Below the pieces are notes generated by a model. That model searched no databases. It saw nothing but the letters and a program-made list of their open reading frames with translations, and had not been told where the DNA came from. Position numbers and translations under genes: made by a program. Below, one piece after another: positions 1 to 11,829 of a DNA stretch of 64,000 nt. Each line of letters opens with the position of its first letter. The stretch's first letter is position 1. Source of the DNA: Pseudomonadota bacterium (lineage in GTDB: Bacteria; Pseudomonadota; Alphaproteobacteria; Micropepsales; Micropepsaceae). The stretch lies in contig JAJZDZ010000005.1 of assembly GCA_021851325.1 (NCBI GenBank), positions 62,001-126,000 on the forward strand. The letters are read 5' to 3'.

Positions 1-682
1 TGACGCGCTCACACGGACTCCGCGGATCCCGCGCATGATATTTCAATATTTCAGTGGCATCGTACGCGCGAGGAAGATTAAGAAAGAACGAGCTTGAGCT
101 CTTAAGCGCGCGCCACGTGCCAGGTGTCATTCGCGTATGTGCTAGGAATTGTCGATGGAACGACGATTCGCTTTCAAAGCCAACTTCAAGTCCGACCTCA
201 ACAATCCGATCATTCTGCTCCAGCAAGAGATCACACGCTTTACGTACCCGTTCACGGCGCAAAAATGCTGCTGGCGTCATGTGAGCGTGTGTACGAAACA
301 ATTCACCAAGCTTGGTTGGTCGAACACCACAGGCGCTGGCGAGCGCGCTGGTATCCACATAAGACTGTGGAGTGCTGCGTATTCGATTGGTCAATCCCTT
401 GAATAATTGGAGATCGCTATCCTCCCCGCGATAATAGAGATCAGGCCTGCACCGTTTGCAGGCCCGTAGTCCTGCTGCAATCGCATCGCCTTCGGAATGG
501 TACAGCTTCACATTTTGGGCTTTTGGCGGCCGCGCCGGACAAGATGGCAAGCAATAAATTCCGGTCGTCATCACACCGATAAGAAATTTGCCGTCGAGCG
601 CGCCGGTGCGAGCCATCGCGCGATCCCAGCCATACGGGGTGGTCATCGCCCCTGCTTCATTCGTCAGGCCATGGTCAGACAT
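1..682 (-). CDS. Ada/AraC/AlkA-type DNA alkylation repair protein, partial (C-terminus beyond left edge)
   Basis: This frame is open from an ATG at 682 to the left edge (227 codons). Residues about 20-81 form an Ada-type zinc-binding domain with the four cysteines C44, C48, C75 and C78 in the expected GIYCLPSCPARP and ACKRCRPD contexts. In Ada the first cysteine accepts methyl groups from DNA phosphotriesters. Residues about 105-192 are an AraC-type double helix-turn-helix, with VEVGLEVGFESESSFHRQF in the second HTH. From about residue 198 the sequence (LNLPRAYD, then YHARDP.SPCERV) resembles the N-terminal domain of AlkA 3-methyladenine DNA glycosylases. By family analogy it would sense and repair alkylated DNA. 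The fused order Ada-Zn/AraC/AlkA is known in other bacteria. Only the glycosylase call depends on sequence outside the window. It reads toward the edge, away from the shared upstream region with the rpoC terminator. Confidence 0.85.
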   Translation of the reverse strand, partial: MSDHGLTNEAGAMTTPYGWDRAMARTGALDGKFLIGVMTTGIYCLPSCPARPPKAQNVKLYHSEGDAIAAGLRACKRCRPDLYYRGEDSDLQLFKGLTNRIRSTPQSYVDTSALASACGVRPTKLGELFRTHAHMTPAAFLRRERVRKACDLLLEQNDRIVEVGLEVGFESESSFHRQFLAHTRMTPGTWRALKSSSSFFLNLPRAYDATEILKYHARDPRSPCERV

Positions 683-867
683 TTTACCATTCCGCACAAA
701 GTATGCTGCATATCCTTTCACTGCCCGGCCGTGTTCCCAACTGCAGACACCGCAGACAATACTGCCCCCGTGCCGTCCGCTGCAGGTTAAACCAGCGCCG
801 TGGACTGCAACACATATTTCAGCGATCGCCCGCCCGCCTCCTATTTTGCACGTTCAATACTGAAACG

Positions 868-897
868 AAAAAGGGCCGGTGCTACCACCGGCCCTTT
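868..897 (-). terminator. Rho-independent terminator of the rplKAJL-rpoBC operon
   Basis: A perfect 12-bp stem (870-881 paired with 886-897, four-base loop) ends in a run of five T on the minus strand. It lies 25 bp downstream of the rpoC stop codon. This is the expected operon end, so no rpsL/rpsG/fusA genes are co-transcribed with rpoC here. Confidence 0.85.
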
Positions 898-921
898 GAC
901 GCCATAAGAGTTGACGACCTG

Positions 922-3900
922 CTACTCCGCCGCCTCTGACTTGGATTCTGAGGGTCCCTCAAGCTGCGGGACCGGCTCGAGTTCGCCACGTTCGGCCTGA
1001 ATGGCACGGTCACGCTCCTGCGCCACATGGCGCAAACGAGCAACCGCACCACCCGTGCCTGCCGGGATGAGGCGGCCGACGATGACGTTTTCCTTCAGCC
1101 CCTCGAGGGTATCCACCTTACCGTTGACCGCTGCGTCAGTGAGTACGCGGGTAGTCTCCTGGAACGATGCGGCAGAGAACACCGAGCGCGTCTGCAGGCT
1201 CGCCTTGGTAATACCCAGCAGTACCGGCCGACCAACCGCAAGCTTCAACCCATCACGCTCCGCCCGACGATTGGCATCATCGAGCTCACTGAGGTCGACT
1301 TGCTCTCCTGCAAGCAGGGTGGTCTCTCCGCCATCAAGGATCTCCTGCTTTTGCATCATCTGCCGGACGATCACTTCAATGTGCTTGTCGTTGATCTTCA
1401 CGCCCTGCAGCCGATACACGTCCTGGATTTCCTTGACGAGATAACTGGCCAGTTCCTCAATACCCTTGATGCGCAGAATATCGTGCGGGCTTGGATTACC
1501 TTCGACGATATAATCACCTTTCTCAAGGTAATCGCCCTCACGCACGGAAACATGCTTACCCTTGGGTATCAGGTACTCAACCGGCTCCAGACGCTCGTCT
1601 TTCGGTCGGACGATAATCCGCCGCTTGTTCTTGTAGTCTTTCCCGAACTCGACAAATCCGTCGACCTCAGCCAGAACCGCACATTCCTTGGGCTTGCGAG
1701 CCTCAAATAGTTCGGCGACGCGCGGAAGTCCGCCTGTGATGTCACGCGTCTTGGCACCTTCTGTTGGCAGACGGGCCAACACGTCGCCCGCCTTAACCTC
1801 GACGCCTTCCTCGACTGACAAAATGGCATCGACTGTGAGCGGGTACCTCGCCTCGACATTTCCAGGCAGAGTGACGACCTGGCCCTTCTTGTCAGTGATC
1901 ACGATCGCCGGACGTAAATCCTGCGACTTTGAGCCTGCCCCTCGACTATCCATGACCACACGATTGGTGACGCCAGTCTTTTCGTCAGCCACTTCCTTCA
2001 TCGAGATTCCTGAGACCAGGTCTTCGAACTTCGCGACGCCATCAACTTCCGTCAACACCGGCAACGCGTTGGGATTCCACTCCGCCAAACGGTCGCCACG
2101 CTTTACGGTCGCACCTTCATCGACCTTGAGCCGAGCACCATAGGTGATGCGGTATGAGGCGCGCTCCTGTCCTTTCGGATCAAGAATAAGAACCTGCATA
2201 TTGCGTCCCATTGCGATCAATTCACCTTCGGAATTTTTCACAACATTGCGGTTATTGATCTTGATCGTGCCGTCATAGGAGGCCTCGATTTTCGACTGGC
2301 CCGCAAACTGAGCAGCACCACCAATATGGAAGGTACGCATGGTAAGCTGGGTGCCTGGCTCGCCGATCGACTGAGCCGCAATAACACCCACGGCCTCACC
2401 GATGTTGACCGGCGTACCACGCGCCAGATCACGCCCATAACATTTGGCGCACACGCCTTCCTTGAGCTCGCATGAGAGCACTGACCGCACGCGCACTCGC
2501 TGGACATGCGCTTCCTCGACGCTCTCTGCGATATCTTCGGTCACCTCTCGGTCGCGCTTGATGATGATTTCCCCGGTGTCCGGGTTCCGCACATCCTCGG
2601 CTGTCGTGCGGCCCAAAATACGTTCGGCGAGTGAAGACACAACCTGCCCGCCATCAATCTCAGCCTGTACCGTAACACCATGCTTGGTGCCACAATCCTC
2701 AGCCGTGATGATGCAGTCATTGGCCACGTCTACCAAACGGCGGGTAAGGTATCCCGAATTTGCCGTCTTAAGAGCGGTATCAGCCAGACCTTTGCGTGCA
2801 CCGTGAGTAGAGTTGAAGTACTCGAGAACCGTCAGCCCTTCCTTGAAGTTGGAGAGAATGGGCGTCTCGATGATTTCACCCGACGGCTTGGCCATCAGCC
2901 CGCGCATGCCAGCGAGCTGTTTCATCTGCTGGGGACTACCGCGGGCACCCGAGTGGCTCATCATGTAGATAGAATTCATCTCCATGATCCGGCCGCTATC
3001 AGGATCGATCTTGGGTTCGGAGATTTCCTTCATCATCTCCGCCGCCACCTGATCTGTGCACTTTGACCAAGTATCCACGACAAGGTTGTACTTCTCCTTG
3101 TCGGTGGTCAGGCCATCCAGATATTGCTGCTCATATTCTCGCACGCGATGACGGGTTTCCTCAATCAGCGTGTGCTTTGCAGCCGGAACGACCATATCGT
3201 CCTTGCCAAAGGAAATCCCAGCCTTGCAGGCTTCCCTAAAGCCAAGAGCCATCAAAGCGTCCGCGAACAATACGGTCTCTTTCTGGCCGCAATGACGGTA
3301 GACGACATCAATGAGATGACTAATTTCCTGCTTGCGAAGCAGACGGTTTACCAGTTCGAACGGGACCATCTTATGGCGAGGCAGGATTTCAGCAATGATC
3401 ATGCGACCTGGCGTGGACTTGACGCGCAGTGTTACTGCCTCACCCTTGTCATCAACCGTGCAATAACGGGCCTCAATCTTTGCATGCAGGGTGACGGCGC
3501 CGCAGAACAGCGCGTGCTCAATTTCCCCGATGTCATTGAAGACCATTCCCTCGCCCGGCTCATTATCCCGCTCTTGGCTCAGATAATAAAGGCCAAGAAC
3601 GATGTCTTGGGTCGGAACGATGATCGGCTTGCCATTAGCCGGGCTCAGGATGTTATTCGTCGACATCATGAGCACACGAGCTTCAAGCTGGGCTTCAAGG
3701 CTTAGCGGCACATGCACAGCCATCTGATCGCCGTCAAAATCCGCATTAAAAGCTGTGCAAACCAGTGGATGGAGCTGGATCGCTTTGCCCTCGATCAGCA
3801 CTGGTTCAAACGCTTGGATACCAAGACGATGCAGTGTTGGCGCGCGGTTAAGCAGAACGGGATGCTCGCGGATCACCTCTTCCAGGATGTCCCAAACCTC

Positions 3901-5124
3901 GGGCTTTTCCTTTTCCACAAGCTTCTTTGATTGCTTGACAGTCTGTGAAAATCCCTTCGCTTCGAGACGGGAGTAAATGAACGGTTTGAACAGTTCGAGC
4001 GCCATCTTCTTCGGCAACCCGCACTGATGCAGCTTGAGCTCAGGGCCGACAACGATCACCGAACGACCTGAATAATCGACGCGTTTGCCCAGCAGGTTCT
4101 GCCGGAACCGCCCCTGCTTACCCTTCAGCATGTCTGCCAGTGACTTAAGCGGCCGCTTGTTAGCGCCGGTAATCACCCGCCCACGGCGTCCATTATCAAA
4201 TAGAGCATCAACCGACTCCTGCAGCATGCGCTTTTCGTTGCGCACGATGATATCGGGAGCCTTAAGTTCCATCAGCCGCTTGAGGCGATTGTTACGGTTG
4301 ATTACCCGTCGATACAGGTCATTGAGATCAGAGGTCGCGAAGCGTCCGCCATCCAGAGGAACGAGAGGACGCAACTCAGGCGGGATTACCGGTATGACCG
4401 TCAGGATCATCCATTCAGGGCGGTTTCCAGAGTCAATAAATGCCTCAACAACCTTGAGGCGCTTGACCAGTTTTTTAGGCTTCTCACCGCCATTGCAGGT
4501 AGCGATTTCCCGACGCAGCTCGTCGCGGAGCTTCTCCAGATCAATTGCTGCAAGCAGGGAGCGGACTGCCTCCGCCCCGATCATAGCGGTAAAGCTATCT
4601 TCACCGTACTCGTCCTGGGCGCGGTAGTACTCATCTTCGGTGAGTAACTGACGCTCCTTAAGCGGCGTCAGACCCGGCTCTATCACCACATAGTTCTCAA
4701 AATAGAGAACGCGCTCAAGATCCTTGAGCGTCATGTCAAGCATCAGGCCAATACGGCTGGGCAACGACTTCAAAAACCAGATATGCGCTACAGGCGACGC
4801 CAGCTCAATATGCCCCATGCGATCACGGCGCACCTTCTGGACTGTAACCTCGACACCGCACTTCTCGCAGACGATACCCTTGTACTTCATCCGCTTGTAC
4901 TTGCCGCACAAGCACTCATAGTCCTTCACTGGGCCGAAAATGCGGGCGCAGAAAAGCCCGTCACGTTCCGGCTTAAAGGTCCGGTAGTTAATCGTTTCCG
5001 GCTTTTTGATCTCGCCATGGCTCCAGCGCAGGATCTGATCCGGACTGGCCAGGGAAATCTTGATCCGGTCGAAGGTTGGTACTTCCTTACCGGTGGAGAA
5101 GACATTCAAGAGCTCTTGGTTCAT
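922..5124 (-). CDS. rpoC: DNA-directed RNA polymerase subunit beta'
   Basis: This is the catalytic beta' subunit of RNA polymerase, 1400 residues, close to the E. coli length of about 1407. The N-terminal zinc ribbon ([20 protein letters not shown]) is intact. The metal-binding motif NADFDGDQM lies near residue 460 and supplies the three aspartates that hold the catalytic magnesium. The bridge helix/trigger loop region ([20 protein letters not shown]) and the second zinc site (C..C..C in [15 protein letters not shown]) are present. The start ATG at 5124 has an AGAAAGG ribosome-binding site. It lies 55 bp downstream of rpoB and is followed by a strong terminator, so it is the last gene of the operon. 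Confidence 0.99.
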   Translation of the reverse strand: MNQELLNVFSTGKEVPTFDRIKISLASPDQILRWSHGEIKKPETINYRTFKPERDGLFCARIFGPVKDYECLCGKYKRMKYKGIVCEKCGVEVTVQKVRRDRMGHIELASPVAHIWFLKSLPSRIGLMLDMTLKDLERVLYFENYVVIEPGLTPLKERQLLTEDEYYRAQDEYGEDSFTAMIGAEAVRSLLAAIDLEKLRDELRREIATCNGGEKPKKLVKRLKVVEAFIDSGNRPEWMILTVIPVIPPELRPLVPLDGGRFATSDLNDLYRRVINRNNRLKRLMELKAPDIIVRNEKRMLQESVDALFDNGRRGRVITGANKRPLKSLADMLKGKQGRFRQNLLGKRVDYSGRSVIVVGPELKLHQCGLPKKMALELFKPFIYSRLEAKGFSQTVKQSKKLVEKEKPEVWDILEEVIREHPVLLNRAPTLHRLGIQAFEPVLIEGKAIQLHPLVCTAFNADFDGDQMAVHVPLSLEAQLEARVLMMSTNNILSPANGKPIIVPTQDIVLGLYYLSQERDNEPGEGMVFNDIGEIEHALFCGAVTLHAKIEARYCTVDDKGEAVTLRVKSTPGRMIIAEILPRHKMVPFELVNRLLRKQEISHLIDVVYRHCGQKETVLFADALMALGFREACKAGISFGKDDMVVPAAKHTLIEETRHRVREYEQQYLDGLTTDKEKYNLVVDTWSKCTDQVAAEMMKEISEPKIDPDSGRIMEMNSIYMMSHSGARGSPQQMKQLAGMRGLMAKPSGEIIETPILSNFKEGLTVLEYFNSTHGARKGLADTALKTANSGYLTRRLVDVANDCIITAEDCGTKHGVTVQAEIDGGQVVSSLAERILGRTTAEDVRNPDTGEIIIKRDREVTEDIAESVEEAHVQRVRVRSVLSCELKEGVCAKCYGRDLARGTPVNIGEAVGVIAAQSIGEPGTQLTMRTFHIGGAAQFAGQSKIEASYDGTIKINNRNVVKNSEGELIAMGRNMQVLILDPKGQERASYRITYGARLKVDEGATVKRGDRLAEWNPNALPVLTEVDGVAKFEDLVSGISMKEVADEKTGVTNRVVMDSRGAGSKSQDLRPAIVITDKKGQVVTLPGNVEARYPLTVDAILSVEEGVEVKAGDVLARLPTEGAKTRDITGGLPRVAELFEARKPKECAVLAEVDGFVEFGKDYKNKRRIIVRPKDERLEPVEYLIPKGKHVSVREGDYLEKGDYIVEGNPSPHDILRIKGIEELASYLVKEIQDVYRLQGVKINDKHIEVIVRQMMQKQEILDGGETTLLAGEQVDLSELDDANRRAERDGLKLAVGRPVLLGITKASLQTRSVFSAASFQETTRVLTDAAVNGKVDTLEGLKENVIVGRLIPAGTGGAVARLRHVAQERDRAIQAERGELEPVPQLEGPSESKSEAAE

Positions 5125-5179
5125 TACCGAGCCTTTCTTTCGATAACAATGATCTCGTATCGCAAGGCAGCCGCCTCGA

Positions 5180-8100
5180 TCATCCGTTCAGCAGTTCAAC
5201 ATTAAGTCCGAGCGACCGCATTTCCTTCACGAGCACATTGAAGCTCTCCGGAATGCCTGCCTCGAACGTATCTTCGCCACGCACAATCGCTTCATAGACC
5301 TTGGTACGTCCAGCAACGTCGTCAGACTTGACCGTCAGGATCTCCTGAAGCGTGTAGGCCGCTCCGTAGGCTTCAAGCGCCCACACTTCCATTTCACCGA
5401 AGCGTTGGCCGCCAAACTGGGCCTTGCCGCCCAAGGGCTGCTGCGTAACCAGTGAATAAGGACCAATCGAGCGCGCGTGGATCTTATCATCGACAAGATG
5501 GTGCAGTTTCAGCATGTAGATATAGCCAACTGTCACCTGCCGGCGGAACGCATCGCCTGTACGGCCATCGTAGAGTGTTACCTGACCACTCTCATTTAGG
5601 CCTGCCTGGCTTAGCATGTCGACGATATCACGCTCTTTGGCGCCATCGAACACCGGCGTAGCAATCGGAACGCCGGCACGCAAGTTCTGGCCGAGCTCCA
5701 GCAATCCATCCTCGTCCAGTTCGCGCAGACGCGCATCGTCACCGTAAACCTCTTTCAAGGCGTGACGCAGGGGTTCGGCGCGCTTCTCACGTTTGACCCG
5801 GTCCACAACATCACCGATCTGCCGACCGAGACCCGCGCAGGCCCAACCCAAATGGGTTTCAAGGATCTGACCAACATTCATCCGCGACGGCACACCCAGC
5901 GGATTGAGCACGATATCGACCGATGTACCGTCTTCGAGATAAGGCATATCCTCGATTGGCAGAATACGGCTGATGACACCCTTGTTGCCATGACGGCCAG
6001 CCATTTTGTCACCCGGCTGCAGCTTGCGCTTCACCGCGACAAACACTTTAACCATTTTCATGACGCCAGGGGCTAGTTCGTCGCCACGACGAAGCTTCTC
6101 CACCTTGTCGGCAAAACGCTTATCGAGACGCTGTTTGGCGTCATCATACTGCCGGCGCAGGGCTTCAATCTCTGCCATGGCCTTATCATTACGCAATCCG
6201 ATCTGCCACCACTGATGACGCGGGATTGCATCCAGAACGCTTTGGACGATCTTGGTTTCAGGAGCCAACCCCTTGGGCCCTGACGCAGCCGTCTTGCCTA
6301 ACAGGATCTCCGCAAGGCGCGCAAAAATATTACGCTCAAGGATCGCCAGTTCGTCATCGCGGTCTTCAGCGAGACGTTCTTCCTCCGCCCGCTCGATCGC
6401 CAGTGCGCGCTGGTCCTTGTCCACGCCATGGCGGTTGAAGACGCGAACCTCAACGATCGTGCCGGTGACACCGGGAGGCACACGCAGGGAGGTATCACGT
6501 ACATCAGCGGCCTTCTCACCGAAGATTGCGCGCAGCAGCTTCTCTTCCGGCGTCATCGGTGTTTCGCCTTTTGGCGTGACCTTACCGACGAGGATATCGC
6601 CCGCATTCACCTCTGCGCCGATATAAACGATGCCCGCTTCATCAAGATTTTTAAGGCTCTCCTCACCGACGTTGGGAATGTCACGGGTGATTTCTTCCGG
6701 ACCGAGCTTCGTGTCACGCGCCATAGTCTCGAATTCCTCGATATGGATCGAGGTGAATACGTCGTCGCGAACGATGCGCTCGGAGATCAAGATGGAGTCT
6801 TCGAAGTTGTAGCCGTTCCAGGGCATGAAGGCGACCAGCACATTCTTACCAAGGGCGAGGTCGCCCAACTGCGTGGAGGGACCATCGGCAATGATGTCAC
6901 CCTTTGCTACCTGATCTCCTACCTTCACCAGGGGGCGCTGATTGATACAGGTGGACTGGTTGGAGCGTTGGAATTTCTTAAGGCGATAAATGTCGATTCC
7001 CGGCTTAGTGGGATCTGTCTCTTCCGTAGCGCGCACCACGATGCGGGTTGCATCTACCTGATCAACAACGCCAGCACGACGAGCAGCGATTGCGGAACCA
7101 GAGTCCCGCGCCACTACGTCCTCCATTCCGGTGCCCACCAGCGGAGCCTCAGGCTGCAGAAGCGGAACCGCCTGACGCTGCATGTTCGAGCCCATCAAGG
7201 CGCGGTTGGCGTCGTCATTCTCAAGGAACGGAACCAACGCTGCAGCAACCGATACCAACTGCTTTGGAGACACGTCGATAAATTCGACCTGGTCCGGCGT
7301 AGTCATGACGAAATTCCCGCCTCTGCGGCAGGACACCAGTTCATCAACCAGCCGTCCCTTGCTGTCGATAGTCGCATTAGCTTGGGCTATCGTATACTTC
7401 GCCTCTTCCATAGCCGACAGATAAATCACTTCGTCGGTAACGCGCTTATCCGACACTTTGCGGTAGGGACTTTCAATAAAGCCGTATTTGTTCACCCGCG
7501 CATAGGTGGCCAGAGAATTGATGAGACCAATGTTCGGACCTTCCGGCGTTTCGATTGGGCAAATACGTCCATAATGGGTGGGATGAACGTCACGCACTTC
7601 GAAGCCTGCGCGCTCACGGGTCAGGCCACCCGGGCCCAACGCCGACATGCGCCGCTTGTGAGTGACCTCAGACAGCGGATTGGTCTGATCCATGAACTGT
7701 GAGAGCTGGGAGGAACCAAAGAACTCTCGCACCGCTGCTGCCACCGGTTTTGCATTGATCAGGTCATGCGGCATTACGGTGTCAATATCGACCGCACTCA
7801 TGCGCTCCTTGATTGCCCGCTCCATGCGCAGCAGGCCAACCCGGAACTGATTTTCCATCAGTTCGCCGACCGAACGGACACGGCGATTACCTAGATTGTC
7901 GATGTCGTCGACTTCGCCGCGGCCATCGCGCAGGTCAGCCAGCGCTTTGACAATAGCGAGGATGTCCTCTTTCCGTAGAACGCGCATCGTATCGGGCGCA
8001 TCCAGGCTGAGGCGCATATTCATCTTCACTCTGCCTACGCTGGACAGATCGTAACGTTCCGAATCGAAGAAGAGCTGGTTAAACAGGGTCTCTGCTGTGT

Positions 8101-9262
8101 CGAGCGTGGGCGGCTCACCCGGGCGCATGACGCGATAGATATCGATCAGTGCCTGTTCCCGGCTGTGATTTTTGTCGACCGCCATGGTGTTACGGATGTA
8201 GGCACCGATAGTGACGCCATCCACATTGATCACATCGATTTCATCGAAGCCCGACTCTCGGAGGGTATTGAGACCGGCCTGCGTCAGTTCATCGCCAGCT
8301 TCGACAAAAATCTCTCCGGTTTCGACGTTGACCATATCGAGAGCGGAATAGCGGCCAATCAGCTCTTCGTCGCCGACCATGACGCTCTTGATTCCCTCTT
8401 CACCCCACTTGCGAAGCGTCCTCGCGGTAATCTTGGTACCAGCCTCGGCCAGGACCTCGCCAGTCTTGGGGTTTGCCCAGTCCGTCGTCGCCTTGGCATT
8501 GCGCATCCAGCCTGGCTCCAGAGGCGTGAGCCAGCCATCTTTGGTGCGCTTGAAAGCTATCTTTGAATAGAAGTAGTCAAGGATGCTCTCCTGATCCATA
8601 CCAAGAGCATAGAGCAACGTGGTCGCGGGCAGCTTACGCCGCCGATCGATGCGCACATGGATGATGTCCTTGGCATCGAACTCAAAATCCAGCCACGATC
8701 CGCGGTACGGAATAACGCGAGCTGCAAAGAGCAACTTACCGCTAGAATGGGTTTTGCCCTTGTCGTGATCAAAGAACACACCCGGGCTACGGTGCATCTG
8801 GCTTACGATCACCCGCTCGGTGCCATTGACGATAAACGTACCATTTTCCGTCATGAACGGGATGTCGCCCATATAGACATCCTGCTCCTTGATATCCTTG
8901 ACCGATTTGGCCCCCGTCTCCGGATCAACATCGAACACGATCAGCCGCAGGGTCACCTTCAGCGGCGCCGCATAGGTCATTGAGCGTTGCTGACACTCCT
9001 CAACATCATATTTTGGCTCTTCGAAGTGATAGTCCACGTACTCGAGCAGAGAATGCTCCGAAAAATCCTTGATCGGAAACACACTGGCAAAAACCGCCTG
9101 GAGCCCTTCGTCCAGCCGGGTATTGTCCGCCTGCTTGTCGACCTGCAGAAACTGATCATACGAGGTCTTCTGCACCTCGATGAGGTTCGGCATCTGCGCG
9201 ACCTCGGTGAGGGAGCCGAAATATTTGCGAAGCCTTTTGCGTCCGGTGAATGAAAGCGTCAT
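5180..9262 (-). CDS. rpoB: DNA-directed RNA polymerase subunit beta
   Basis: This is the beta subunit of RNA polymerase, 1360 residues from the chosen start. The open frame continues 48 codons upstream to 9406, but that stretch is poorly protein-like. The ATG at 9262 gives the usual N-terminus ([16 protein letters not shown]) and has an AAGGGA ribosome-binding site. The rifampicin cluster reads [18 protein letters not shown]. The aspartate, histidine and serine positions most often changed in resistant mutants look wild type. The universally conserved [20 protein letters not shown] and the C-terminal [18 protein letters not shown] are present. It is separated from rplL by 184 bp that contain an inverted repeat. 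Confidence 0.99.
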   Translation of the reverse strand: MTLSFTGRKRLRKYFGSLTEVAQMPNLIEVQKTSYDQFLQVDKQADNTRLDEGLQAVFASVFPIKDFSEHSLLEYVDYHFEEPKYDVEECQQRSMTYAAPLKVTLRLIVFDVDPETGAKSVKDIKEQDVYMGDIPFMTENGTFIVNGTERVIVSQMHRSPGVFFDHDKGKTHSSGKLLFAARVIPYRGSWLDFEFDAKDIIHVRIDRRRKLPATTLLYALGMDQESILDYFYSKIAFKRTKDGWLTPLEPGWMRNAKATTDWANPKTGEVLAEAGTKITARTLRKWGEEGIKSVMVGDEELIGRYSALDMVNVETGEIFVEAGDELTQAGLNTLRESGFDEIDVINVDGVTIGAYIRNTMAVDKNHSREQALIDIYRVMRPGEPPTLDTAETLFNQLFFDSERYDLSSVGRVKMNMRLSLDAPDTMRVLRKEDILAIVKALADLRDGRGEVDDIDNLGNRRVRSVGELMENQFRVGLLRMERAIKERMSAVDIDTVMPHDLINAKPVAAAVREFFGSSQLSQFMDQTNPLSEVTHKRRMSALGPGGLTRERAGFEVRDVHPTHYGRICPIETPEGPNIGLINSLATYARVNKYGFIESPYRKVSDKRVTDEVIYLSAMEEAKYTIAQANATIDSKGRLVDELVSCRRGGNFVMTTPDQVEFIDVSPKQLVSVAAALVPFLENDDANRALMGSNMQRQAVPLLQPEAPLVGTGMEDVVARDSGSAIAARRAGVVDQVDATRIVVRATEETDPTKPGIDIYRLKKFQRSNQSTCINQRPLVKVGDQVAKGDIIADGPSTQLGDLALGKNVLVAFMPWNGYNFEDSILISERIVRDDVFTSIHIEEFETMARDTKLGPEEITRDIPNVGEESLKNLDEAGIVYIGAEVNAGDILVGKVTPKGETPMTPEEKLLRAIFGEKAADVRDTSLRVPPGVTGTIVEVRVFNRHGVDKDQRALAIERAEEERLAEDRDDELAILERNIFARLAEILLGKTAASGPKGLAPETKIVQSVLDAIPRHQWWQIGLRNDKAMAEIEALRRQYDDAKQRLDKRFADKVEKLRRGDELAPGVMKMVKVFVAVKRKLQPGDKMAGRHGNKGVISRILPIEDMPYLEDGTSVDIVLNPLGVPSRMNVGQILETHLGWACAGLGRQIGDVVDRVKREKRAEPLRHALKEVYGDDARLRELDEDGLLELGQNLRAGVPIATPVFDGAKERDIVDMLSQAGLNESGQVTLYDGRTGDAFRRQVTVGYIYMLKLHHLVDDKIHARSIGPYSLVTQQPLGGKAQFGGQRFGEMEVWALEAYGAAYTLQEILTVKSDDVAGRTKVYEAIVRGEDTFEAGIPESFNVLVKEMRSLGLNVELLNG

Positions 9263-9364
9263 CCCGCGATCCCTTGCCAAGTTCCAGTGCGTGTTGCGGT
9301 CCGGTAGCGCCGAAACGCCGCGTCCCGAAGTCTGTAATGCGCCCGAAAGAGCGAAAGCCACCGT

Positions 9365-9392
9365 CCCTCCGGAAGCTCTCGCCGCCGGAGGG
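9365..9392 (-). other. Inverted repeat in the rplL-rpoB intergenic region
   Basis: An 8-bp perfect stem (9365-9372 with 9385-9392) with a 12-base loop lies in the 184-bp gap between rplL and rpoB. No T-run follows on the minus strand, so it is not a typical terminator. In E. coli the same gap holds an attenuator and an RNase III site that lower rpoBC expression relative to rplJL. A similar role here is inference. Confidence 0.35.
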
Positions 9393-9446
9393 GGTGGGTG
9401 TTCCAAATATGTACGCGCGCGCCGTAGTTCAACCGGCGACGCCTCC

Positions 9447-9824
9447 TTACTTCAGCTCGACCTTCGCACCAGCGTCTTCGAGCTGCTTCTTGATTTTGGC
9501 GGCCTCGTCCTTGGAGACATCGGCCTTGACGTCCTTCGGAGCCCCTTCCACCAGGTCCTTGGCTTCCTTTAGGCCAAGTCCCGTGATGGCGCGGACTTCC
9601 TTGATCACGTTGATCTTTTTGTCGCCGGCATCCACCAGCACAACGGTGAACTCGGTCTTCTCGGCGGCGGCAGGAGCTGCGGCGCCGCCAGCGGCGGGGG
9701 CTGCAACGGCAACCGGAGCTGCGGCGGACACACCCCACTTCTCCTCGAGCAGCTTCGCCAGTTCGGCAGCCTCGAGGACGGTGAGACCAGAGAGATCTTC
9801 AACAAGTTGTTCAATCTTCGACAT
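9447..9824 (-). CDS. rplL: 50S ribosomal protein L7/L12
   Basis: This stalk protein recruits translation factors to the ribosome; 125 residues, the usual size. The N-terminal dimerisation domain ([21 protein letters not shown]) is followed by an Ala/Pro-rich hinge at about residues 35-55. The C-terminal domain carries [20 protein letters not shown] and the conserved helix with [15 protein letters not shown]. It lies 51 bp downstream of rplJ, whose product anchors it to the ribosome. Confidence 0.98.
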   Translation of the reverse strand: MSKIEQLVEDLSGLTVLEAAELAKLLEEKWGVSAAAPVAVAAPAAGGAAAPAAAEKTEFTVVLVDAGDKKINVIKEVRAITGLGLKEAKDLVEGAPKDVKADVSKDEAAKIKKQLEDAGAKVELK

Positions 9825-9875
9825 GGTAACTTTCTTTCTTTAACGGGTTCGAATTCGAATGATTTGATCGCAGCC

Positions 9876-10394
9876 CTATGCGGCAGTCTTCTCGGAATAA
9901 GCCGCCAAGACGCGGGCCAGCTGGCCAGCGGGGGCCTGAAGGACCCCGGCAATCTTGGTCGCGGGCGCCTGAAGCAGACCCACGATTTTGCCTCTCAGCT
10001 CGTCAAGCGACGGAAGTTCCGCGAGCGCCTTCACGCCGTTCGCGTCCAGCTCCATCTTGCCGACGACGCCACCGAGGATCACGAGCTTGTCGTTCTCCTT
10101 GGCGTAAGCCGCCGCTACCCGCGATGGCGCGACCGGATCGCTTGAATAGGCGATACCCGTCGGCCCCTTGAACAGGTGAGCAATCGGCTCGGCAGCCGTT
10201 CCTTGAAGAGCGCGCACGACCAGACGGTTTTTAGCCACCTTGAATGATGCCCCTGCGGCCCGCATGCGGGCACGCAGATCGCTCATCTCGGCGACCGTCA
10301 GGCCGGTGTAGTGGGCAACGACCACGGAGCCAGCTTCGCTGAAAACCTCATTCAGGCTCTCGACGACCTCGGCTTTTTTGGCTCTTTCCACCAC
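9876..10394 (-). CDS. rplJ: 50S ribosomal protein L10
   Basis: L10 binds 23S rRNA and carries L7/L12 dimers on its C-terminal helix. It is 172 residues with the N-terminal [17 protein letters not shown] and the rRNA-binding region around HYTGLTV and KVAKNRL. The Ala-rich C-terminal helix is the expected L7/L12 attachment site. An L10 leader RNA lies just upstream (10531-10588), so its translation is probably autoregulated by the L10-L12 complex. Confidence 0.98.
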   Translation of the reverse strand: MVERAKKAEVVESLNEVFSEAGSVVVAHYTGLTVAEMSDLRARMRAAGASFKVAKNRLVVRALQGTAAEPIAHLFKGPTGIAYSSDPVAPSRVAAAYAKENDKLVILGGVVGKMELDANGVKALAELPSLDELRGKIVGLLQAPATKIAGVLQAPAGQLARVLAAYSEKTAA

Positions 10395-10530
10395 GCTCTC
10401 CTAAAATCGGCATCCGGGACGCTCCGGCTGCCGCCCTGTTGCTGTTTCCTTCGTCCTTTCGGTACGAAGGCCTGCCCCAGGGTTCGAACCCGCCCACCGT
10501 GAACGCTGTCACGGCAACACGGACCATCAC

Positions 10531-10588
10531 CCTGTCTATTGCGAGCTCTGATTAAGCCGGCAACCCGGCACTCGCAGTCTCGGACAGG
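10531..10588 (-). promoter_or_regulatory. Ribosomal protein L10 leader (autoregulatory RNA)
   Basis: In the gap between rplA and rplJ, minus-strand RNA can form an outer helix (CCTGTC with GACAGG), a middle helix (TGCGAG with CTCGCA) and an apical GCCGG/CCGGC hairpin. The conserved internal strings CCGAGACTGC and CTTAAT are at the positions seen in the L10 leader family. L10(L12)4 binds this fold to repress rplJL translation. Two further hairpins flank it: 10589-10611 (8-bp stem) right after rplA, and 10449-10471 (7-bp stem) nearer rplJ. Family assignment comes from recognised motifs and pairing, not from a covariance search. Confidence 0.8.
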
Positions 10589-10617
10589 TTCCGGCGATGC
10601 GTCCGCCGGAATTCCAA

Positions 10618-11325
10618 TTACATTACCGGCCCATCACTGACCGTATTCAGCGCTACACTGAGACCCGGCCCCATCGTCGAGCTCAGCGATACACGTTTGA
10701 CATAGGTTCCTTTGGCGCCGCTGGGACGGGCCTTGATCACGCCATCGACGAAGCTCTTGATGTTCTCCACGAGCGCCTGATCCGCGAAGCTGGCCTTGCC
10801 CACCCCGGCCTGCACGATGCCTGCCTTCTCGACACGGAACTCAACTGCTCCGCCCTTGGCGTCCTTGATGGCACTAGCGACGTCCATGGTCACTGTTCCC
10901 ACCTTCGGATTTGGCATCAAACCACGTGGGCCGAGCACCTTACCCAAACGACCGACCACACCCATCATGTCGGGAGTGGCGATGCAACGATCAAAGTTGA
11001 TTTCGCCCTTCTGCACCTGCTCGGCCAAATCATCAGCACCAACGATATCGGCGCCAGCTTTCTTGGCCTCTTCAGCCTTGGGACCTTTGGCAAAAACGGC
11101 AACCCGCAGGCTGCGTCCCGTACCATTGGGAAGCGAAACCACGCCACGGACCATCTGGTCTGCGTGACGCGGATCGACGCCAAGGTTCACGGCGATCTCC
11201 ACGGTCTCATCGAACTTGGCACTGGACCGGGCCTTGACCATCTTAACCGCCTCATCAAGCGGGTAAGCCTTTGTCGCATCAAGGCCGTCGGTGGCTTTGC
11301 GATAACGCTTGGAATGCTTCGCCAT
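10618..11325 (-). CDS. rplA: 50S ribosomal protein L1
   Basis: This protein of the L1 stalk binds 23S rRNA and takes part in E-site tRNA release; 235 residues, the usual length. The start [10 protein letters not shown] and the signature region with [19 protein letters not shown] are typical. The stop codon of rplK is 3 bp upstream of its ATG, so the two are probably translationally coupled. In other bacteria L1 represses the rplKA mRNA. I did not identify the corresponding site here. Confidence 0.98.
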   Translation of the reverse strand: MAKHSKRYRKATDGLDATKAYPLDEAVKMVKARSSAKFDETVEIAVNLGVDPRHADQMVRGVVSLPNGTGRSLRVAVFAKGPKAEEAKKAGADIVGADDLAEQVQKGEINFDRCIATPDMMGVVGRLGKVLGPRGLMPNPKVGTVTMDVASAIKDAKGGAVEFRVEKAGIVQAGVGKASFADQALVENIKSFVDGVIKARPSGAKGTYVKRVSLSSTMGPGLSVALNTVSDGPVM

Positions 11326-11328
11326 GAC

Positions 11329-11757
11329 CTACCCCTTCACCTCAATACCCATCGAGCGCGCCGATCCTTCAATCATCAGCATCGCGGCATCGACGTCGTT
11401 GGCATTAAGATCTTTCATCTTAGCTTCCGCGATCTGGCGTACCTGGTCACGCGTTACGCTGCCTTTGAAATCACGTCCGGGGGCCTTGGAGCCGCCATCG
11501 ACCTTGGCCGCCTTCTTGAGAAAATACGAAGCGGGCGGAGTCTTCATCTCAAATGTAAAGGACTTATCCGAGAACACGGTGATCGTGACCGGAATGGGCA
11601 TACCCTTTTCTTGGTCCTGGGTCTTAGCGTTAAACGCCTTGCAGAATTCCATGATGTTGAGGCCGCGCTGACCCAGCGCCGGCCCAATCGGCGGCGAGGG
11701 ATTGGCGCTGCCAGCCGGAACCTGCAGCTTTACATAACCGGTTATCTTCTTCGCCAT
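11329..11757 (-). CDS. rplK: 50S ribosomal protein L11
   Basis: L11 binds the GTPase-associated region of 23S rRNA and is needed for RelA activation and release-factor function. It is 142 residues with the flexible N-terminal proline helix region ([20 protein letters not shown]), where thiopeptide-resistance changes arise. The C-terminal rRNA-binding domain contains [24 protein letters not shown]. It sits between nusG and rplA. Confidence 0.98.
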   Translation of the reverse strand: MAKKITGYVKLQVPAGSANPSPPIGPALGQRGLNIMEFCKAFNAKTQDQEKGMPIPVTITVFSDKSFTFEMKTPPASYFLKKAAKVDGGSKAPGRDFKGSVTRDQVRQIAEAKMKDLNANDVDAAMLMIEGSARSMGIEVKG

Positions 11758-11829
11758 TGTGCTAGACCGCCTCCTTTGCGCGGCTTGCGGTGCAATCGGA
11801 GCTGGCTGCTCCTCCCGCGATGGGCCACC

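Noticed and set aside
6428-7702. A 424-residue open frame on the plus strand antisense to rpoB
   Set aside because: rpoB is certain on the minus strand, and long antisense frames are common opposite GC-rich codon-biased genes. No ribosome-binding site or family features.
9263-9406. N-terminal extension of rpoB to 9406
   Set aside because: The extra 48 residues are unlike any RNA polymerase beta N-terminus, and the ATG at 9262 has a ribosome-binding site.
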